DNA of 64,000 nt. Source: JAAYZX01 sp040770645 (lineage in GTDB: Bacteria > Actinomycetota > Thermoleophilia > RBG-16-64-13). The stretch covers positions 68,579 through 132,578 of the forward strand of contig JAXGIS010000003.1 in assembly GCA_040770645.1 (NCBI GenBank), read 5' to 3'. Position numbers and translations under genes: made by a program. Of the stretch, positions 9,179 to 19,409 are shown piece by piece. Within the stretch, counting starts at the first letter, position 1. Each line of letters opens with the position of its first letter. The notes beneath the pieces were generated by a model, which made no database searches, was not told the DNA's origin, and saw only the letters and a program-made list of their open reading frames with translations.

Positions 9179-10043
9179 GTTCTTCTTCACCGAGGCCTTC
9201 GGCTCGTTGCGCCGCAATTACTTCATGACCATTGCGGCTGTACTCACCGTGCTGCTTTCCATGACCGTACTCGGTGTGGTCATCGTGTTCGCTTCCAACG
9301 TTGACGGTCTACTCAAGGATCTCAAGGGCAAGGTTGAGATTACGGTGTACCTACTTGACTCCACCACGTCTGAACAGATCGAACAGCTGCAGAGCGAGAT
9401 CGTCTCCTGGGACGAGGTCAAGGATTCCAAGTTCATAAGCAAGGAAGAAGCCCTAGTGATCTTGAAGGAGGACTTCAAAGATCATCCTGAGGTGGTGGAG
9501 TCATTGGCCGGGAACCCGTTGCCGGCATCCTTCGAGATATCGCTCAAAGACCCTGAACAGGCGGATGTGGTCGCTGCGCGTTTTGACGGTCGGCCCGAGG
9601 TGGAGGAGGTCCGGTACGGCAAAGAGATCGCCGAGCGCATCTTCCGGGTCACGAACGTGGCCAGGAACATCATGCTGGTGTTCATCCTGCTGCTGGGAGT
9701 GGAGGGCGTGCTTCTCATTGGCAACACCATCCGTCTGTCTATCTTCGCGCGGCGTCGCGAAGTGGAGATTATGAAGCTGGTGGGTGCCACCAACTGGTTC
9801 ATCCGTTGGCCGTTCGTGATAGAGGGTGTGGCCGTGGGACTGCTGGGGGCGGCTTTGGCCGTGGTGATTGTGGTGCTGGGGAGCAACTTCGTCATGGGCA
9901 AGATCAGGGAGAGCCTGGTGTTCATGAGTGTGCAGTTCCAGTCTATCTCCCTGTGGGAACTGGCCGGCATCCTTCTCCTGGCCGGGGCGGTTATCGGCGC
10001 TCTGGGTTCGGGACTGGGGCTCAGGCGGTTCCTCAGAGTCTGA
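9165..10043 (+). CDS. ftsX: Cell division protein FtsX
   Basis: FtsX is the membrane partner of FtsE. The 292-residue protein has a short cytoplasmic N-terminus (MGRFRFFFTEAFGSLRRN), a first membrane segment near residues 20-45, a large extracellular domain of about 110 residues containing SWDEVKDSKFISKEEAL and GNPLPASFEI, then three membrane segments with the FtsX signature ARRREVEIMKLVGATNWFIRWPF between the second and third. Four segments in this arrangement are typical. The next gene is a LytM coiled-coil protein, the expected kind of FtsX partner. Confidence 0.95.
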   Translation: MGRFRFFFTEAFGSLRRNYFMTIAAVLTVLLSMTVLGVVIVFASNVDGLLKDLKGKVEITVYLLDSTTSEQIEQLQSEIVSWDEVKDSKFISKEEALVILKEDFKDHPEVVESLAGNPLPASFEISLKDPEQADVVAARFDGRPEVEEVRYGKEIAERIFRVTNVARNIMLVFILLLGVEGVLLIGNTIRLSIFARRREVEIMKLVGATNWFIRWPFVIEGVAVGLLGAALAVVIVVLGSNFVMGKIRESLVFMSVQFQSISLWELAGILLLAGAVIGALGSGLGLRRFLRV

Positions 10044-10074
10044 GGTGGATGTGCTGTCCAGGTGGTTTTGCCGC

Positions 10075-10105
10075 GACGCCGCGGGCCGAAACGGCCCGCG
10101 GCGTC
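10075..10105. terminator. Perfect 14-bp hairpin between ftsX and the hydrolase gene
   Basis: GACGCCGCGGGCCG (10075-10088) pairs perfectly with CGGCCCGCGGCGTC (10092-10105) around an AAA loop. There is no T-run after it, so it may be a factor-dependent terminator or an mRNA processing/stability element that separates expression of ftsEX from the downstream genes. Confidence 0.5.
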
Positions 10106-10165
10106 CGATCGCTTTGTGCTCGGACGCGGGCCGGCGATACCGCGGCCCGCGTCCGTCTTCGCCGG

Positions 10166-11389
10166 ATGAGTGGGACCCGCATAACGGCCGGGTGCTTGGC
10201 CGTGGGTCTGGCGCTGGTGGTTGGGATCGGCTCGCTTTGGCTACCGGCAGCAGTGGGGGCCAAGACCACACAGGAGCTGCAACAAGATCTCGGCGTGACA
10301 CGGGATCGACTGCGCGAGGTCCGGGAGGGTAAGCAAGAAGCACTGCAACGTCTGGCGGCGGCAGAACGTGACATCCAGGCCCTCGATCAACAGATCGACG
10401 GCTTGGAAGGCCAGCTGGAGCAGGTGATGGAGAGGGCCGACGCCGCGCAGGCGCGGTTGGACGCCACGCAGGCTGAACTCAATCAGGTTGCCGCCGAACT
10501 TGAGGCGACTCGGCGGAGGCTCCAGAAGGCGGAGGAGGACCTACACACTCAGCAGACGGTACTGAATCAGCGGCTGGTCTCCGCGTACAAATCCGGCACA
10601 CTGGGGTTCGTGGAATTGCTGCTGGAATCGGTACGTTTCAGTGACTTGCTCAACCGCCTCGACCTCGTGGGCATCATTCTCAGGCAGGACCAGGATGTAC
10701 TGCAACAGATAGCTACCCTCAAGGGCGACATGGAGGAACAGCGGTCGGCTCTGGAGACGCGGCGTGAGGCGGTATCGGCGCTCGCTGTTAGGCAGCGGGC
10801 TGAAGCCGACGAACTGGCTGCGGCGGTGGCGGAGAAACAGAGCGCCATGGAAGCGTTGGCAGTAGCCCGTGAGGGCAAGAAAGTGGCAGCCGCACGAGCC
10901 GAGAGCGACAAAGTCGCCTTCGAACAGCAGGAAGAGGAGCTGGCCGCCAGGTCGGAGGAGATCAGGCGGGTGCTGCAGTCTGCGGGCATCTCCACGATCC
11001 CTACGCAGGGTACGGGGGCGCTGAGCATGCCTCTGCACGGAGAACTGAGTTCGCGATTCGGCATGCGCACGCTGTTTGGGGTGACACGTATGCACAACGG
11101 TATCGACATATCGGCGCCGTTGGGCACCCCCATCAAAGCCGCGGATGGCGGCAAGGTCATTCTGGCCGATTGGAATGGTGGTTACGGCAAGTGCGTGATC
11201 ATCAACCACGGGGGAGGGGTTGCCACGCTGTACGGTCACCTCTCGGAGATCCGGGTCTCGGTGGGTCAAGGGGTCTCTCAAGGAGAGTTGATCGTATTGT
11301 GCGGGAGCACCGGATTTTCCACCGGTCCGCACCTGCACTTCGAAGTGCGCATCAACGGCTCCCCGGTGGATCCACTGGGCTATCTGTAA
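10166..11389 (+). CDS. EnvC-like murein hydrolase activator, coiled coil plus LytM/M23 domain
   Basis: The protein starts with a signal-peptide-like segment (residues about 9-34, VGLALVVGIGSLWLPAAVGA). Residues about 35-275 form a long charged coiled coil with repeated DAAQARLDATQAELNQV-type heptads. The C-terminal M23 domain (about 285-407) carries the zinc-ligand motifs HNGIDISAPLG and GPHLHFEVRING, so it could be catalytically active, unlike true EnvC. It follows ftsEX, whose extracellular domain controls such coiled-coil hydrolase partners in other bacteria. The partnership is inferred from position. ATG 10166 opens with MSGTRITAG. Confidence 0.88.
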   Translation: MSGTRITAGCLAVGLALVVGIGSLWLPAAVGAKTTQELQQDLGVTRDRLREVREGKQEALQRLAAAERDIQALDQQIDGLEGQLEQVMERADAAQARLDATQAELNQVAAELEATRRRLQKAEEDLHTQQTVLNQRLVSAYKSGTLGFVELLLESVRFSDLLNRLDLVGIILRQDQDVLQQIATLKGDMEEQRSALETRREAVSALAVRQRAEADELAAAVAEKQSAMEALAVAREGKKVAAARAESDKVAFEQQEEELAARSEEIRRVLQSAGISTIPTQGTGALSMPLHGELSSRFGMRTLFGVTRMHNGIDISAPLGTPIKAADGGKVILADWNGGYGKCVIINHGGGVATLYGHLSEIRVSVGQGVSQGELIVLCGSTGFSTGPHLHFEVRINGSPVDPLGYL

Positions 11390-11398
11390 GGTGGGGGT

Positions 11399-12673
11399 AT
11401 GAAGAATTCACAGAGAGTCGCGGTCCTGGCCTTGAGCGCGCTGATGATGGCGGCGCTATTGTTGGTGGCCGGCGTGGCATTCGGTTCTTCGACGATGGGC
11501 CGGGCGTTGGTGAGATCGATGCTGCCTGCGGGAGTGGCCGAGGCTTGGCTGGGACCCGACGCGGGTTTCCCGCTTCAGGCCAGTGTCCTTCAGAAAGTGG
11601 AGGGGACGTTCTTTAAGCCGGTGGATGCGGCGGCGCTCGAAGAGGGGGCCATACGGGGGATGTTGGCAGGACTCGATGATCCTTACACGGCCTACTTCGA
11701 CCCCGAGGAGTACGCGAACCTGCTGGTGCACACCCAGGGCTCGTATTCAGGTGTGGGGATAGTGGTGGAGATGCGTTTCGGTTTTGTGACCGTGGTGTCC
11801 ACGTTCAAAGAGAGCCCTGCGGAACAGGCGGGAGTGCGGCCGGGTGACGTCATTGTGGCGGTGGACGAGGAGGGGGTCCAAGGGAAATCGCTGGATCAGG
11901 TGGTCACGCGCATCAAAGGACCTGAGGGCACGGAGGTGAACCTGCGCCTCTATCGGCCGGCATCCGGAAGCAAAGTCATGCCGCCGGTCGTCGAGGGTGA
12001 TACCGGTGAACTGCCTCCGGGCGGAGAGACCATCAACCTGCTTCTTACGCGTCGTGCCGTCTCCCCGCCCGTGCTGGAGACCGAAGTCCTCGAGCGGGAC
12101 GGGGTGAAAGTGGCACATATCTCCTTCTTCACGTTCTCAGAGGGCTCGGGTGACAAACTGCGGGCCGAGGTGGAAGCGGTCATGGAGAAGGAGGTGCCGG
12201 ATGCGGTGATTCTTGACCTGCGTAGCAACGGTGGAGGATTGGTGGATGAAGCGGTCAAGGTGGCCGGGATTTTTCTCCCCAAGGGCACGGTGGTCGCCAC
12301 GACTGAGGGTCGGCACTGGCCCAAGGAGACGCTCACCGCGCACAGCGGCTACACATCCCAGGTGCCTTTGTTGGTGTTGGTGGACGGGTTCACCGCCAGC
12401 GCTTCGGAGATCGTAGCGGGGGCTTTGCTTGATAATGGCCGGGCGACACTCGTTGGAGAACGCACTTTTGGTAAGGGTCTGATTCAGTCCATCCAAGCGT
12501 TGTCCAACGGAGGCGCAGTCAAGATCACCATGGCCGTATACCTCACGCCGTCGGGGGCGGACATCAACGGCGAGGGGATCGAACCGAACGTCGAGGCCCC
12601 AGACGATCCGGAGACCGAAGACGTGGACGAGACCCTCGAGAAGGCCCTCCAGGTGATCGCCGATCGGAGTTGA
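11399..12673 (+). CDS. ctpA: C-terminal processing peptidase (S41 family)
   Basis: This is an exported S41 tail-specific protease. Residues 1-31 form a signal or anchor sequence with a hydrophobic core (VAVLALSALMMAALLLVAG). A PDZ domain lies at about 105-195 (YSGVGIVVEMR, GVRPGDVIVAVD), with an unusual 25-residue Pro/Gly-rich stretch after it. The protease core has LDLRSNGGG, the nucleophile in VDGFTASASEIVAGAL and the general-base lysine in GERTFGKGLIQS. Length of 424 residues is normal. It starts 10 nt after the hydrolase gene, so it is co-transcribed; Ctp proteases often process cell-wall enzymes. Confidence 0.94.
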   Translation: MKNSQRVAVLALSALMMAALLLVAGVAFGSSTMGRALVRSMLPAGVAEAWLGPDAGFPLQASVLQKVEGTFFKPVDAAALEEGAIRGMLAGLDDPYTAYFDPEEYANLLVHTQGSYSGVGIVVEMRFGFVTVVSTFKESPAEQAGVRPGDVIVAVDEEGVQGKSLDQVVTRIKGPEGTEVNLRLYRPASGSKVMPPVVEGDTGELPPGGETINLLLTRRAVSPPVLETEVLERDGVKVAHISFFTFSEGSGDKLRAEVEAVMEKEVPDAVILDLRSNGGGLVDEAVKVAGIFLPKGTVVATTEGRHWPKETLTAHSGYTSQVPLLVLVDGFTASASEIVAGALLDNGRATLVGERTFGKGLIQSIQALSNGGAVKITMAVYLTPSGADINGEGIEPNVEAPDDPETEDVDETLEKALQVIADRS

Positions 12674-12679
12674 GCCCAC

Positions 12680-13480
12680 ATGAGTGGCGCTTCGCTATCA
12701 CGTCGGCCGGCGCGGTTTTTCGTGGATGTCTTTGAATCGGGGGACGAGCCGCGGTGTGGCGGGAGTGCGCGTCTGTCCGCGGAGGACTGGCATCATGCGC
12801 GTCGGGTCTTACGGCTTCGGCAGGGTGAGGCGGTGGAACTGGTGTGTGCAGGTGCACCCGGCCGGGTGTGGGAAGGGCGGGTGGACGATATAGGTCACTC
12901 GCCACTGATCAGACTCGTGCGCGTGCTCGAAGAGCCCGCTTCTTGGGGGATGCGAATCCTTTTGGTGCAGGGCATACCTGCCCTCCCCAAGGTCGACGAC
13001 ATCATTGACAAAGGCACCCAGGTGGGCGTCGACGAGTTCGTCCTGATCGCGGCCGAAGCATCGCCTTCAGGAGCCATAGACAAAGCCGAATCGCGTCTTG
13101 AGCGATGGCGGCGCATCTCCCGAGAGGCCGCCAAACAAAGTCGGCAGCCGGCGGTGCCCGCCGTGACCTTGGCGCAAAGGCCGGACGATCTGATAAGACG
13201 ACTGGTACAGGAGGTGTGGTGGTCACTTGTACTCGACCCTGCGGCCGACGTGTCTCTGGCCGACGCGTTGCGGCTTCGCGGCTGTGAGTGGGGGTCACAG
13301 GGCACGTTGAGGCGTTTCGCGGTGTGGGTAGGCCCTGAGGGCGGGTGGGCGTCTGACGAGCTGTCCCTGTTCCTGGGTGCGGGAATTGGCACAGCACGGC
13401 TGGGTCGGCGCATCCTGCGTGCAGAGACGGCGGGGCCGGTGGCGGCGGCCGTGATACGCTTTGCCGTGGGTGATTGGTGA
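12680..13480 (+). CDS. rsmE: 16S rRNA m3U1498 methyltransferase
   Basis: RsmE methylates U1498 of 16S rRNA using SAM. The N-terminal PUA-like domain contains LSAEDWHHARRVLRLRQGE, and the C-terminal SPOUT domain shows the knot motifs VWVGPEGGWASDEL and ARLGRRILRAETA. The 266-residue length is slightly above average, mainly from an N-terminal extension (MSGASLSRRPARFFVD). It begins 6 nt after ctpA. Confidence 0.92.
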   Translation: MSGASLSRRPARFFVDVFESGDEPRCGGSARLSAEDWHHARRVLRLRQGEAVELVCAGAPGRVWEGRVDDIGHSPLIRLVRVLEEPASWGMRILLVQGIPALPKVDDIIDKGTQVGVDEFVLIAAEASPSGAIDKAESRLERWRRISREAAKQSRQPAVPAVTLAQRPDDLIRRLVQEVWWSLVLDPAADVSLADALRLRGCEWGSQGTLRRFAVWVGPEGGWASDELSLFLGAGIGTARLGRRILRAETAGPVAAAVIRFAVGDW

Positions 13481-13528
13481 ATACGTGTGTTGGCGGCGTG
13501 GTTGAATCCTGGGGGAAGGGGCGAGGAG

Positions 13529-13534
13529 TATAAT
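13529..13534 (+). promoter_or_regulatory. Candidate -10 box upstream of the HIT gene
   Basis: A perfect TATAAT overlaps the first possible ATG (13533) and sits 10 nt before the second in-frame ATG (13545). If used, transcription would begin around 13541 and translation at 13545, whose MNDCIFCKII start is the family standard. No clear -35 is visible. Confidence 0.35.
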
Positions 13535-13886
13535 GGTCTCAAGTATGAATGACTGTATCTTTTGCAAGATTATTCGGGGCGATATCCCCGCCACCTTCGT
13601 GCAGCAAGACGAGGGGTTCGTCGCGTTCGCCGATATCAATCCCAAGGCGCCCGTCCATTTGCTGGTGATGCCGCGTCGCCACGTGCGTTCTGTGAACGAG
13701 GTTGCGGATCAGGAGGCGGACTTTGGGCAGCGCCTGCTGGCGTTCATTGCCGCCGCCGCCGCCGCGGCGGGCATCAGTCAGACGGGTTATCGAGTGGTTA
13801 TCAATAATGGGCCTGACGCCGGGCAGGAAGTAGATCATCTACACGTACATGTGCTCGGCGGGCGTGAACTGGGAGATCTGACGTGA
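13533..13886 (+). CDS. HIT-family nucleotide hydrolase/transferase (Hint type)
   Basis: Small HIT proteins hydrolyse nucleoside phosphoramidates and related compounds. The zinc-binding start CIFCKIIRGDIPA, the middle INPKAPVHLLVMPRRH and the catalytic HLHVHVLGGR triad (HxHxHxx) are intact, and length is 117 residues or less. ATG 13533 has GAGGAG only 4 nt upstream; ATG 13545 gives the canonical MNDCIFCK start. The GTG of yqeY overlaps the stop. Confidence 0.93.
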   Translation: MVSSMNDCIFCKIIRGDIPATFVQQDEGFVAFADINPKAPVHLLVMPRRHVRSVNEVADQEADFGQRLLAFIAAAAAAAGISQTGYRVVINNGPDAGQEVDHLHVHVLGGRELGDLT

Positions 13887-14329
13887 GCCTCCTCGAGGAC
13901 ATCCAGCGTAAGGTCATAGAGTCGTTGAAGGCGGGGGATCGTGATCGTGCCGCTTCACTACGGGTGCTGGTCTCGGAACTACAGGGTGCAGCCAAAGAGG
14001 CTCGCCACCCCCTGAGCGAGGCCGAAGAGCTGCAGGTGCTTCGGCGCGAGCGCAAGAAGCGCTTGGAGTCGGCAGAGGCTTTCCGATCCGGCGGGCGCCC
14101 CGAGTTGGCAGAGAAAGAAGAGTGGATACTAGCTCTGATCAATGACATGTTGCCGCAGCAATTTGATGAGGCGGCATTGGTGAGCCTGATCGATCAAGTG
14201 ATCACCGAACTGGGTGCAACCACTCCCAAGGAGATGGGGAAGGTCATGAGTGCGGTCATGGCCAAGGGTGGCGCTCAGGTGGACGGTTCTCTCGCCTCGC
14301 GGCTGGTGAAAGAGCGACTGACGGCATGA
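13883..14329 (+). CDS. yqeY: GatB/YqeY domain-containing protein
   Basis: YqeY proteins resemble the tRNA-binding tail of GatB; their exact role is unsettled. The 148-residue protein has the pattern SLLEDIQRKVIESLKAGDRDRAASLR, a charged middle (RRERKKRLESAEAFRSGGRPELAEKE split by Gly) and the tail MGKVMSAVMAKGGAQVDG, matching the family. It overlaps the HIT gene's stop and is followed by phoH, a common order. Confidence 0.9.
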   Translation: MSLLEDIQRKVIESLKAGDRDRAASLRVLVSELQGAAKEARHPLSEAEELQVLRRERKKRLESAEAFRSGGRPELAEKEEWILALINDMLPQQFDEAALVSLIDQVITELGATTPKEMGKVMSAVMAKGGAQVDGSLASRLVKERLTA

Positions 14330-14374
14330 GCGCGTGGTCCGGCGGCCCTGGTTGGGTCCCGGAGGAGCAGGCCT

Positions 14375-15395
<1,021 letters not shown>

Positions 15396-15417
15396 CGTCT
15401 GAGACTCCCCCGTCGCC

Positions 15418-17504
15418 ATGTATTATCGGCCCGTATTGCACCAGAGACTTGCCGGATTCAGAACGTTCGTTGAGGGACGGAATCGGCGCAGATTGACGAT
15501 TGTCTTGGCAATAGTCCTCACGGTAGGGTTGACGCTCATCATCTCCTCGAGTTACCTCCTCGCGTTACGATTTTGAAGTTGGAGATCTGGCCACTGAGAC
15601 GCTGGTGGCACCGCGCACGCTGGCGTTTCAAGACGATACAGCCACCGAGGAACTGCGACGCCAGGCCGCTGAGCAGGTGGAGCCGGTTTACCGAGTAATC
15701 CCAGCGTACTCGTGGAGGTCACGGGGGAAGTCCGCGCGCTCTTTGCACGGGCGCGCAGCCTACGCGCAGATTTCAATGCCGGAGTGACAATGGATGACAA
15801 GATAGCTCGACTCCGAGAGCTCTCACCCGGCACCTTGAACGACGATGCGCTACGTTACCTCCTTCAAGCCGATTTGTCGGCTCTGGATCAAGTGGAGCAG
15901 GAGAGCACGGCGGCGCTGCGCCAAGTGCTGGGGCAAACGGTGACCGAAGACTCGTTGGAGGGCCAGAGGCGGTGGTGCGTGCCATCGCCGCCAGTCTGCC
16001 GCTTGCGGCCGGGGCGCAAGGGACCGTGGCCGAAATCGCATCCGCGGACTGGAGGCCAACACGGTTCTGGATCTCGATCTCACTGAGGCCCGGCGCGAGG
16101 AGGCTGCAGCGAGTGTGGCCCCCGTGATGGTGTCTGTGGCCAAGGGGGAGACGGTGGTCACGGCCGGGCAGATCATTTCACGTCAGCAGATCTTGAAGTT
16201 GCAGAAACCGGGCTTGGTGGGAACTCGTGCGGACTGGAAGGTGTGGACGGGCATATTCCTTACCGTGCTCTTGGAGATGGCGGCAATCTGGCTGTACCTG
16301 AGACGATTTGGTGCTGCCATCAAAAGACAACAACCTGCTGCTCGCCGGGGCGACTCTCCTGCTTCTCTTCGCGCTACTTGCCCGCCTTCTCTCCATACCG
16401 CCCCTCTCCCTATCTGGTGCCCATCGTCTCACTGGGAATCGTCGGGTCGATTGTGCTTGGCTCTCGCGCTGCATCGTTACTCGTGGTGTTGGAAGCCATC
16501 AACTTGGGTCTCATTACGAATCTGAGTTTGGAGTATGCGTTGGTGGCGCTTATCAGCGGGCTTTGCGCTGCTTACCCGGTCTCTCACCTGATCGAGCGCT
16601 CAGAACTCCTCAGCGCCGGAGCCATAGCCTCGGGTTTTGTCTGGTAGCGGTATTCGCAGCCGAGATGCTGAGGGAGGCCCCTGTGCTCGAAGCGCTGGAG
16701 TTCACGCTGTGGGGCGCGGGGGCCGGTTTTCTGGGCCTCATCCTCTCCGTGGCCCTGTTGGAGGTATTTGAGGTTATTTTCAACCTGACCACGCCGTTGC
16801 GCCTGCTTGAGTTGGGTAACCCGGCTCAGCCATTGTTGCGCCGTCTCATGCAGGAGGCGCCCGGCACGTACAACCACAGCATCATGGTGGGCAATCTGGC
16901 CGAAGCCGCGGCTGAGGCCGTGGGCGCTGATTCGTTGCTGGCCCGGGTGGGGGCCTATTACCACGATGTGGGAAAGATCAATCGGCCGGAGTACTTCGTG
17001 GAGAACCAACTACATATGCACAACCCCCACGATCGATTGAATCCTAATTTGTCCAAGCTCGCCATCATGGCGCACGTGGGCGACGGCGTGGAACTGGCAC
17101 AACGATACGGTCTCCCCCGGCCTGTGGTCGATATCATCAAACAGCATCATGGGACCTCGGTACTCTCATACTTCTATTACAAGGCCAAGCACAACTCCGT
17201 CGGAGACGTGAACGAGGAGACGTATCGCTACGAAGAAGACAAGCCAACTTCACGCGAGGCGGCCATCATCATGCTGGCCGATTCGGTGGAGGCGGCCGTG
17301 AAGGCCATGCAGCACCCCACCATGAAGAAGATACAGATGCTCATACGCGACATCATCCGGCAGAAGATGGAGGACGGCCAGTTGGACCGGTCGCAGCTCA
17401 CCTTCGGGGACCTGGGCAAAGTGGCGGACGCGTTCTTGGTGGCGCTGCGGGGGGTCGTGGGTCACCGCATCGAGTACCCGGTGGAAGGGAAGGTGATGGC
17501 GTGA
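15418..17504 (+). CDS. pgpH: PgpH-type cyclic-di-AMP phosphodiesterase, 7TM-HD (many frameshifts)
   Basis: PgpH proteins hydrolyse c-di-AMP with an HD domain behind a 7TM receptor-like region. ATG 15418 gives an N-terminal anchor (RRLTIVLAIVLTVGLTLIISS). The extracellular domain follows in other frames (RYDFEVGDLATETLVAPRTL; APVMVSVAKGETVVTAGQII), then membrane segments (ATLLLLFALLARLL; VPIVSLGIVGSIVLGSRAAS; LWGAGAGFLGLILSVALL). An intact frame from about 16650 to 17504 carries the HD domain: TYNHSIMVGNLAEAA, VGAYYHDVGKINRPEYF, AIMAHVGDG and MLADSVEAAVK. At least six changes of frame are needed across 15570-16650. Position between phoH and ybeY is the standard one, supporting errors rather than decay. 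Confidence 0.83.
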
Positions 17505-17974
17505 TGCTGCTTGACCGGGTGACGGTGGTCAATTCATCCCCTATTGGCGTGGATGAGTCCGCCGTGCGACAGTGGGTGCTGAGGGTGCTCGAACAGCGAG
17601 GGGCCGTAGGCACGGTGGGCATCGCTTTCGTGGGTCTAGAGGAGATGACGAGTCTGAACTCGCGCTACCGAGGGGGCGAAGGGCCTACTGATGTGCTCTC
17701 TTTCGCTGATGCTGAAGATGATGATTGGGTTGACGGGTCGGAGGAGACAGAGGGGGTCTCCTGTCTAGGCGACGTGGTGATTGCACCCGAGGTAGCCCGG
17801 GAGAACGCCTTGAACGAGGGCGCTACCCTTTCACATGAGTTGCGCGTTCTATTGACCCACGGACTGCTTCACTTATTGGGGTACGATCATGAAACCGATT
17901 CAGGCGAGATGCTGAGCGAACAACAGAGGTTGCTACAGGATCTCGAGGGCGAGTTGCCAGACGATCTTGTCTGA
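17501..17974 (+). CDS. ybeY: Endoribonuclease / rRNA maturation factor YbeY
   Basis: YbeY is a zinc-dependent RNase for 16S rRNA 3'-end processing and ribosome quality control. The 157-residue protein has RYRGGEGPTDVLSFA, CLGDVVIAPEVA and the zinc motif LLTHGLLHLLGYDHETDSGEM (H-x3-H-x5-H). GTG 17501 and ATG 17504 are adjacent possible starts; both overlap the pgpH stop. Confidence 0.95.
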   Translation: MMLLDRVTVVNSSPIGVDESAVRQWVLRVLEQRGAVGTVGIAFVGLEEMTSLNSRYRGGEGPTDVLSFADAEDDDWVDGSEETEGVSCLGDVVIAPEVARENALNEGATLSHELRVLLTHGLLHLLGYDHETDSGEMLSEQQRLLQDLEGELPDDLV

Positions 17975-18506
17975 ACAGAGCCTGCACATACGCCGCCTCA
18001 CGCATCCGAGTGCGCAGGAGCTCGAGACGCTGGCCCGTTACGATCGCGACATCTTCGGCGACACCGGTCTGCGCCCCTACGATCTTGGGCTCATGACTCG
18101 TGCGGGTGTGGTGTTGCTGGCCTATCTGGGTGATGAGTTGGTGGGTGGCTGCCAGCTGATGCGCGTGGCCGACATGCCCGAGGTCATGTGGGTAGTGGGG
18201 TTTTACATTCGGCCTGAGTGGCGATCATGCGGCCTGGGAAGGCAGTTCCTGACCGCCGTTGTCCGCTGGCTCCCGAGTCTGGGAGTAACGGGGCTCATGC
18301 TTACAGTGGACAGCGAGAACGAGGCCGCGCGGGCCTTGTACGAGAGCTTCGGCTTTTCCTGGCTGGAGGAGGTGCCGGAGTTCTACGGGCGGGGCAGAGA
18401 TCGTCATCTGATGAAGCTGGGATTCATCCCGTGGGAAGTGGAGAATGAGCGGGACCTGTTTCCGATCGGGCTTCGTGGCAGTGGTGGGACGGCCGAACGT
18501 GGGTAA
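17967..18506 (+). CDS. GNAT family N-acetyltransferase
   Basis: The protein has a complete GNAT fold of 179 residues. The acetyl-CoA loop is RPEWRSCGLGRQFLTAVV (Q/RxxGxG/A type), followed by LMLTVDSENEAARALYESFGF, the N..A..LYE.FGF block typical of RimI-like enzymes. Substrate is unknown; ribosomal protein or metabolite acetylation are both possible. It overlaps ybeY by 8 nt at its TTG start and era by 62 nt at its end, so it belongs to the same operon. Confidence 0.85.
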   Translation: MSEQSLHIRRLTHPSAQELETLARYDRDIFGDTGLRPYDLGLMTRAGVVLLAYLGDELVGGCQLMRVADMPEVMWVVGFYIRPEWRSCGLGRQFLTAVVRWLPSLGVTGLMLTVDSENEAARALYESFGFSWLEEVPEFYGRGRDRHLMKLGFIPWEVENERDLFPIGLRGSGGTAERG

Positions 18507-19338
18507 ATCCACGCTGGTGAATCGTTTGACCGGCCGCAAAGTCAGTATCGTATCGGACAAGCCGCAGACTACGCGCAATCGCGTGGCCGGAGTTGTCTCC
18601 CGACCCGCGAGCCAAGTGGTCCTGCTGGACATTCCCGGATTCCAGAAACCTCGGGATGAACTGACTCGGCGCATGCAGGCCACCGTAGATCAAACCCTGC
18701 AGGAAGTGGATGGCGCGCTTTGGCTGATCGCGGGGGATGAATCTGTGGGTAAGGGAGACGCGTTCATCGCATCGCGGTTGGCCGCCTCTGGGGTGCCGAC
18801 GGTGATTGCGGTCAACAAGACGGACCTCCTCAGTGAAGACCGTGCGCAGCGCCAAGCGGCGATAGCGGCCACGATGGGTGTGTCCGGCCCCGTGCTTCTG
18901 ATCAGTGCTGCGAGCGGCCGAGGGTTGGAGGAGGTGATCCCGTTGCTCGAGGGGTTCTTGGCGGAGGGACCACCGTACTTTCCCGATGGGACACTGACCG
19001 ACCGGCCGGATGAGTGGTTGGTGGGGGAGTTGATCAGGGAAAAGGTACTCCACGTGACCGAGGAGGAGGTGCCGCACTCCGTGTCGGTGGAAGTGCTGGA
19101 GATGGAGGCGCGGGAGAACGATGACTTGATCGACGTTCGGGCGGCGATCTACGTGGAGCGGGCTTCGCAGCGCCCCATCGTCCTGGGTCGAGGTGGCCTC
19201 CGGATCAAGCAGATCGGGACTGAAGCACGTCGGGACATCGAAAGCCTGCTGGGAAGCAGGGTGTTCCTGGATCTAGGGGTGCAGGTACGCAGGCATTGGC
19301 GGCGTAATCCCGGCCTTCTGGAGAGGCTGGGGCTGTAG
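18445..19338 (+). CDS. era: GTPase Era
   Basis: Era is a ribosome assembly GTPase that binds the 3' end of 16S rRNA. The G-domain has G1 GRPNVGKSTLVN, G2 TTRNRV, G3 LLDIPGFQKP (the usual DTPG is DIPG here), and G4 NKTDLL. The KH domain is present (VERASQRPIVLGRGGLRIKQIG, with a GRGG-type loop). Length of 297 residues is normal. The ATG lies well inside the GNAT gene (62-nt overlap), which is long but the N-terminus MSGTCFRSGFVAVVGRPNVG fits Era. Confidence 0.95.
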   Translation: MSGTCFRSGFVAVVGRPNVGKSTLVNRLTGRKVSIVSDKPQTTRNRVAGVVSRPASQVVLLDIPGFQKPRDELTRRMQATVDQTLQEVDGALWLIAGDESVGKGDAFIASRLAASGVPTVIAVNKTDLLSEDRAQRQAAIAATMGVSGPVLLISAASGRGLEEVIPLLEGFLAEGPPYFPDGTLTDRPDEWLVGELIREKVLHVTEEEVPHSVSVEVLEMEARENDDLIDVRAAIYVERASQRPIVLGRGGLRIKQIGTEARRDIESLLGSRVFLDLGVQVRRHWRRNPGLLERLGL

Positions 19339-19409
19339 GGTCGGGGAGCCGCGGTTGACACGCGGTGTATGATGATACGACTTGACCGATTGCAAATGGG
19401 GGTTCAGCG

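Noticed and set aside
19355..19380. TTGACA upstream of deoC
   Set aside because: No acceptable -10 lies at 16-18 bp spacing, so a promoter cannot be supported.
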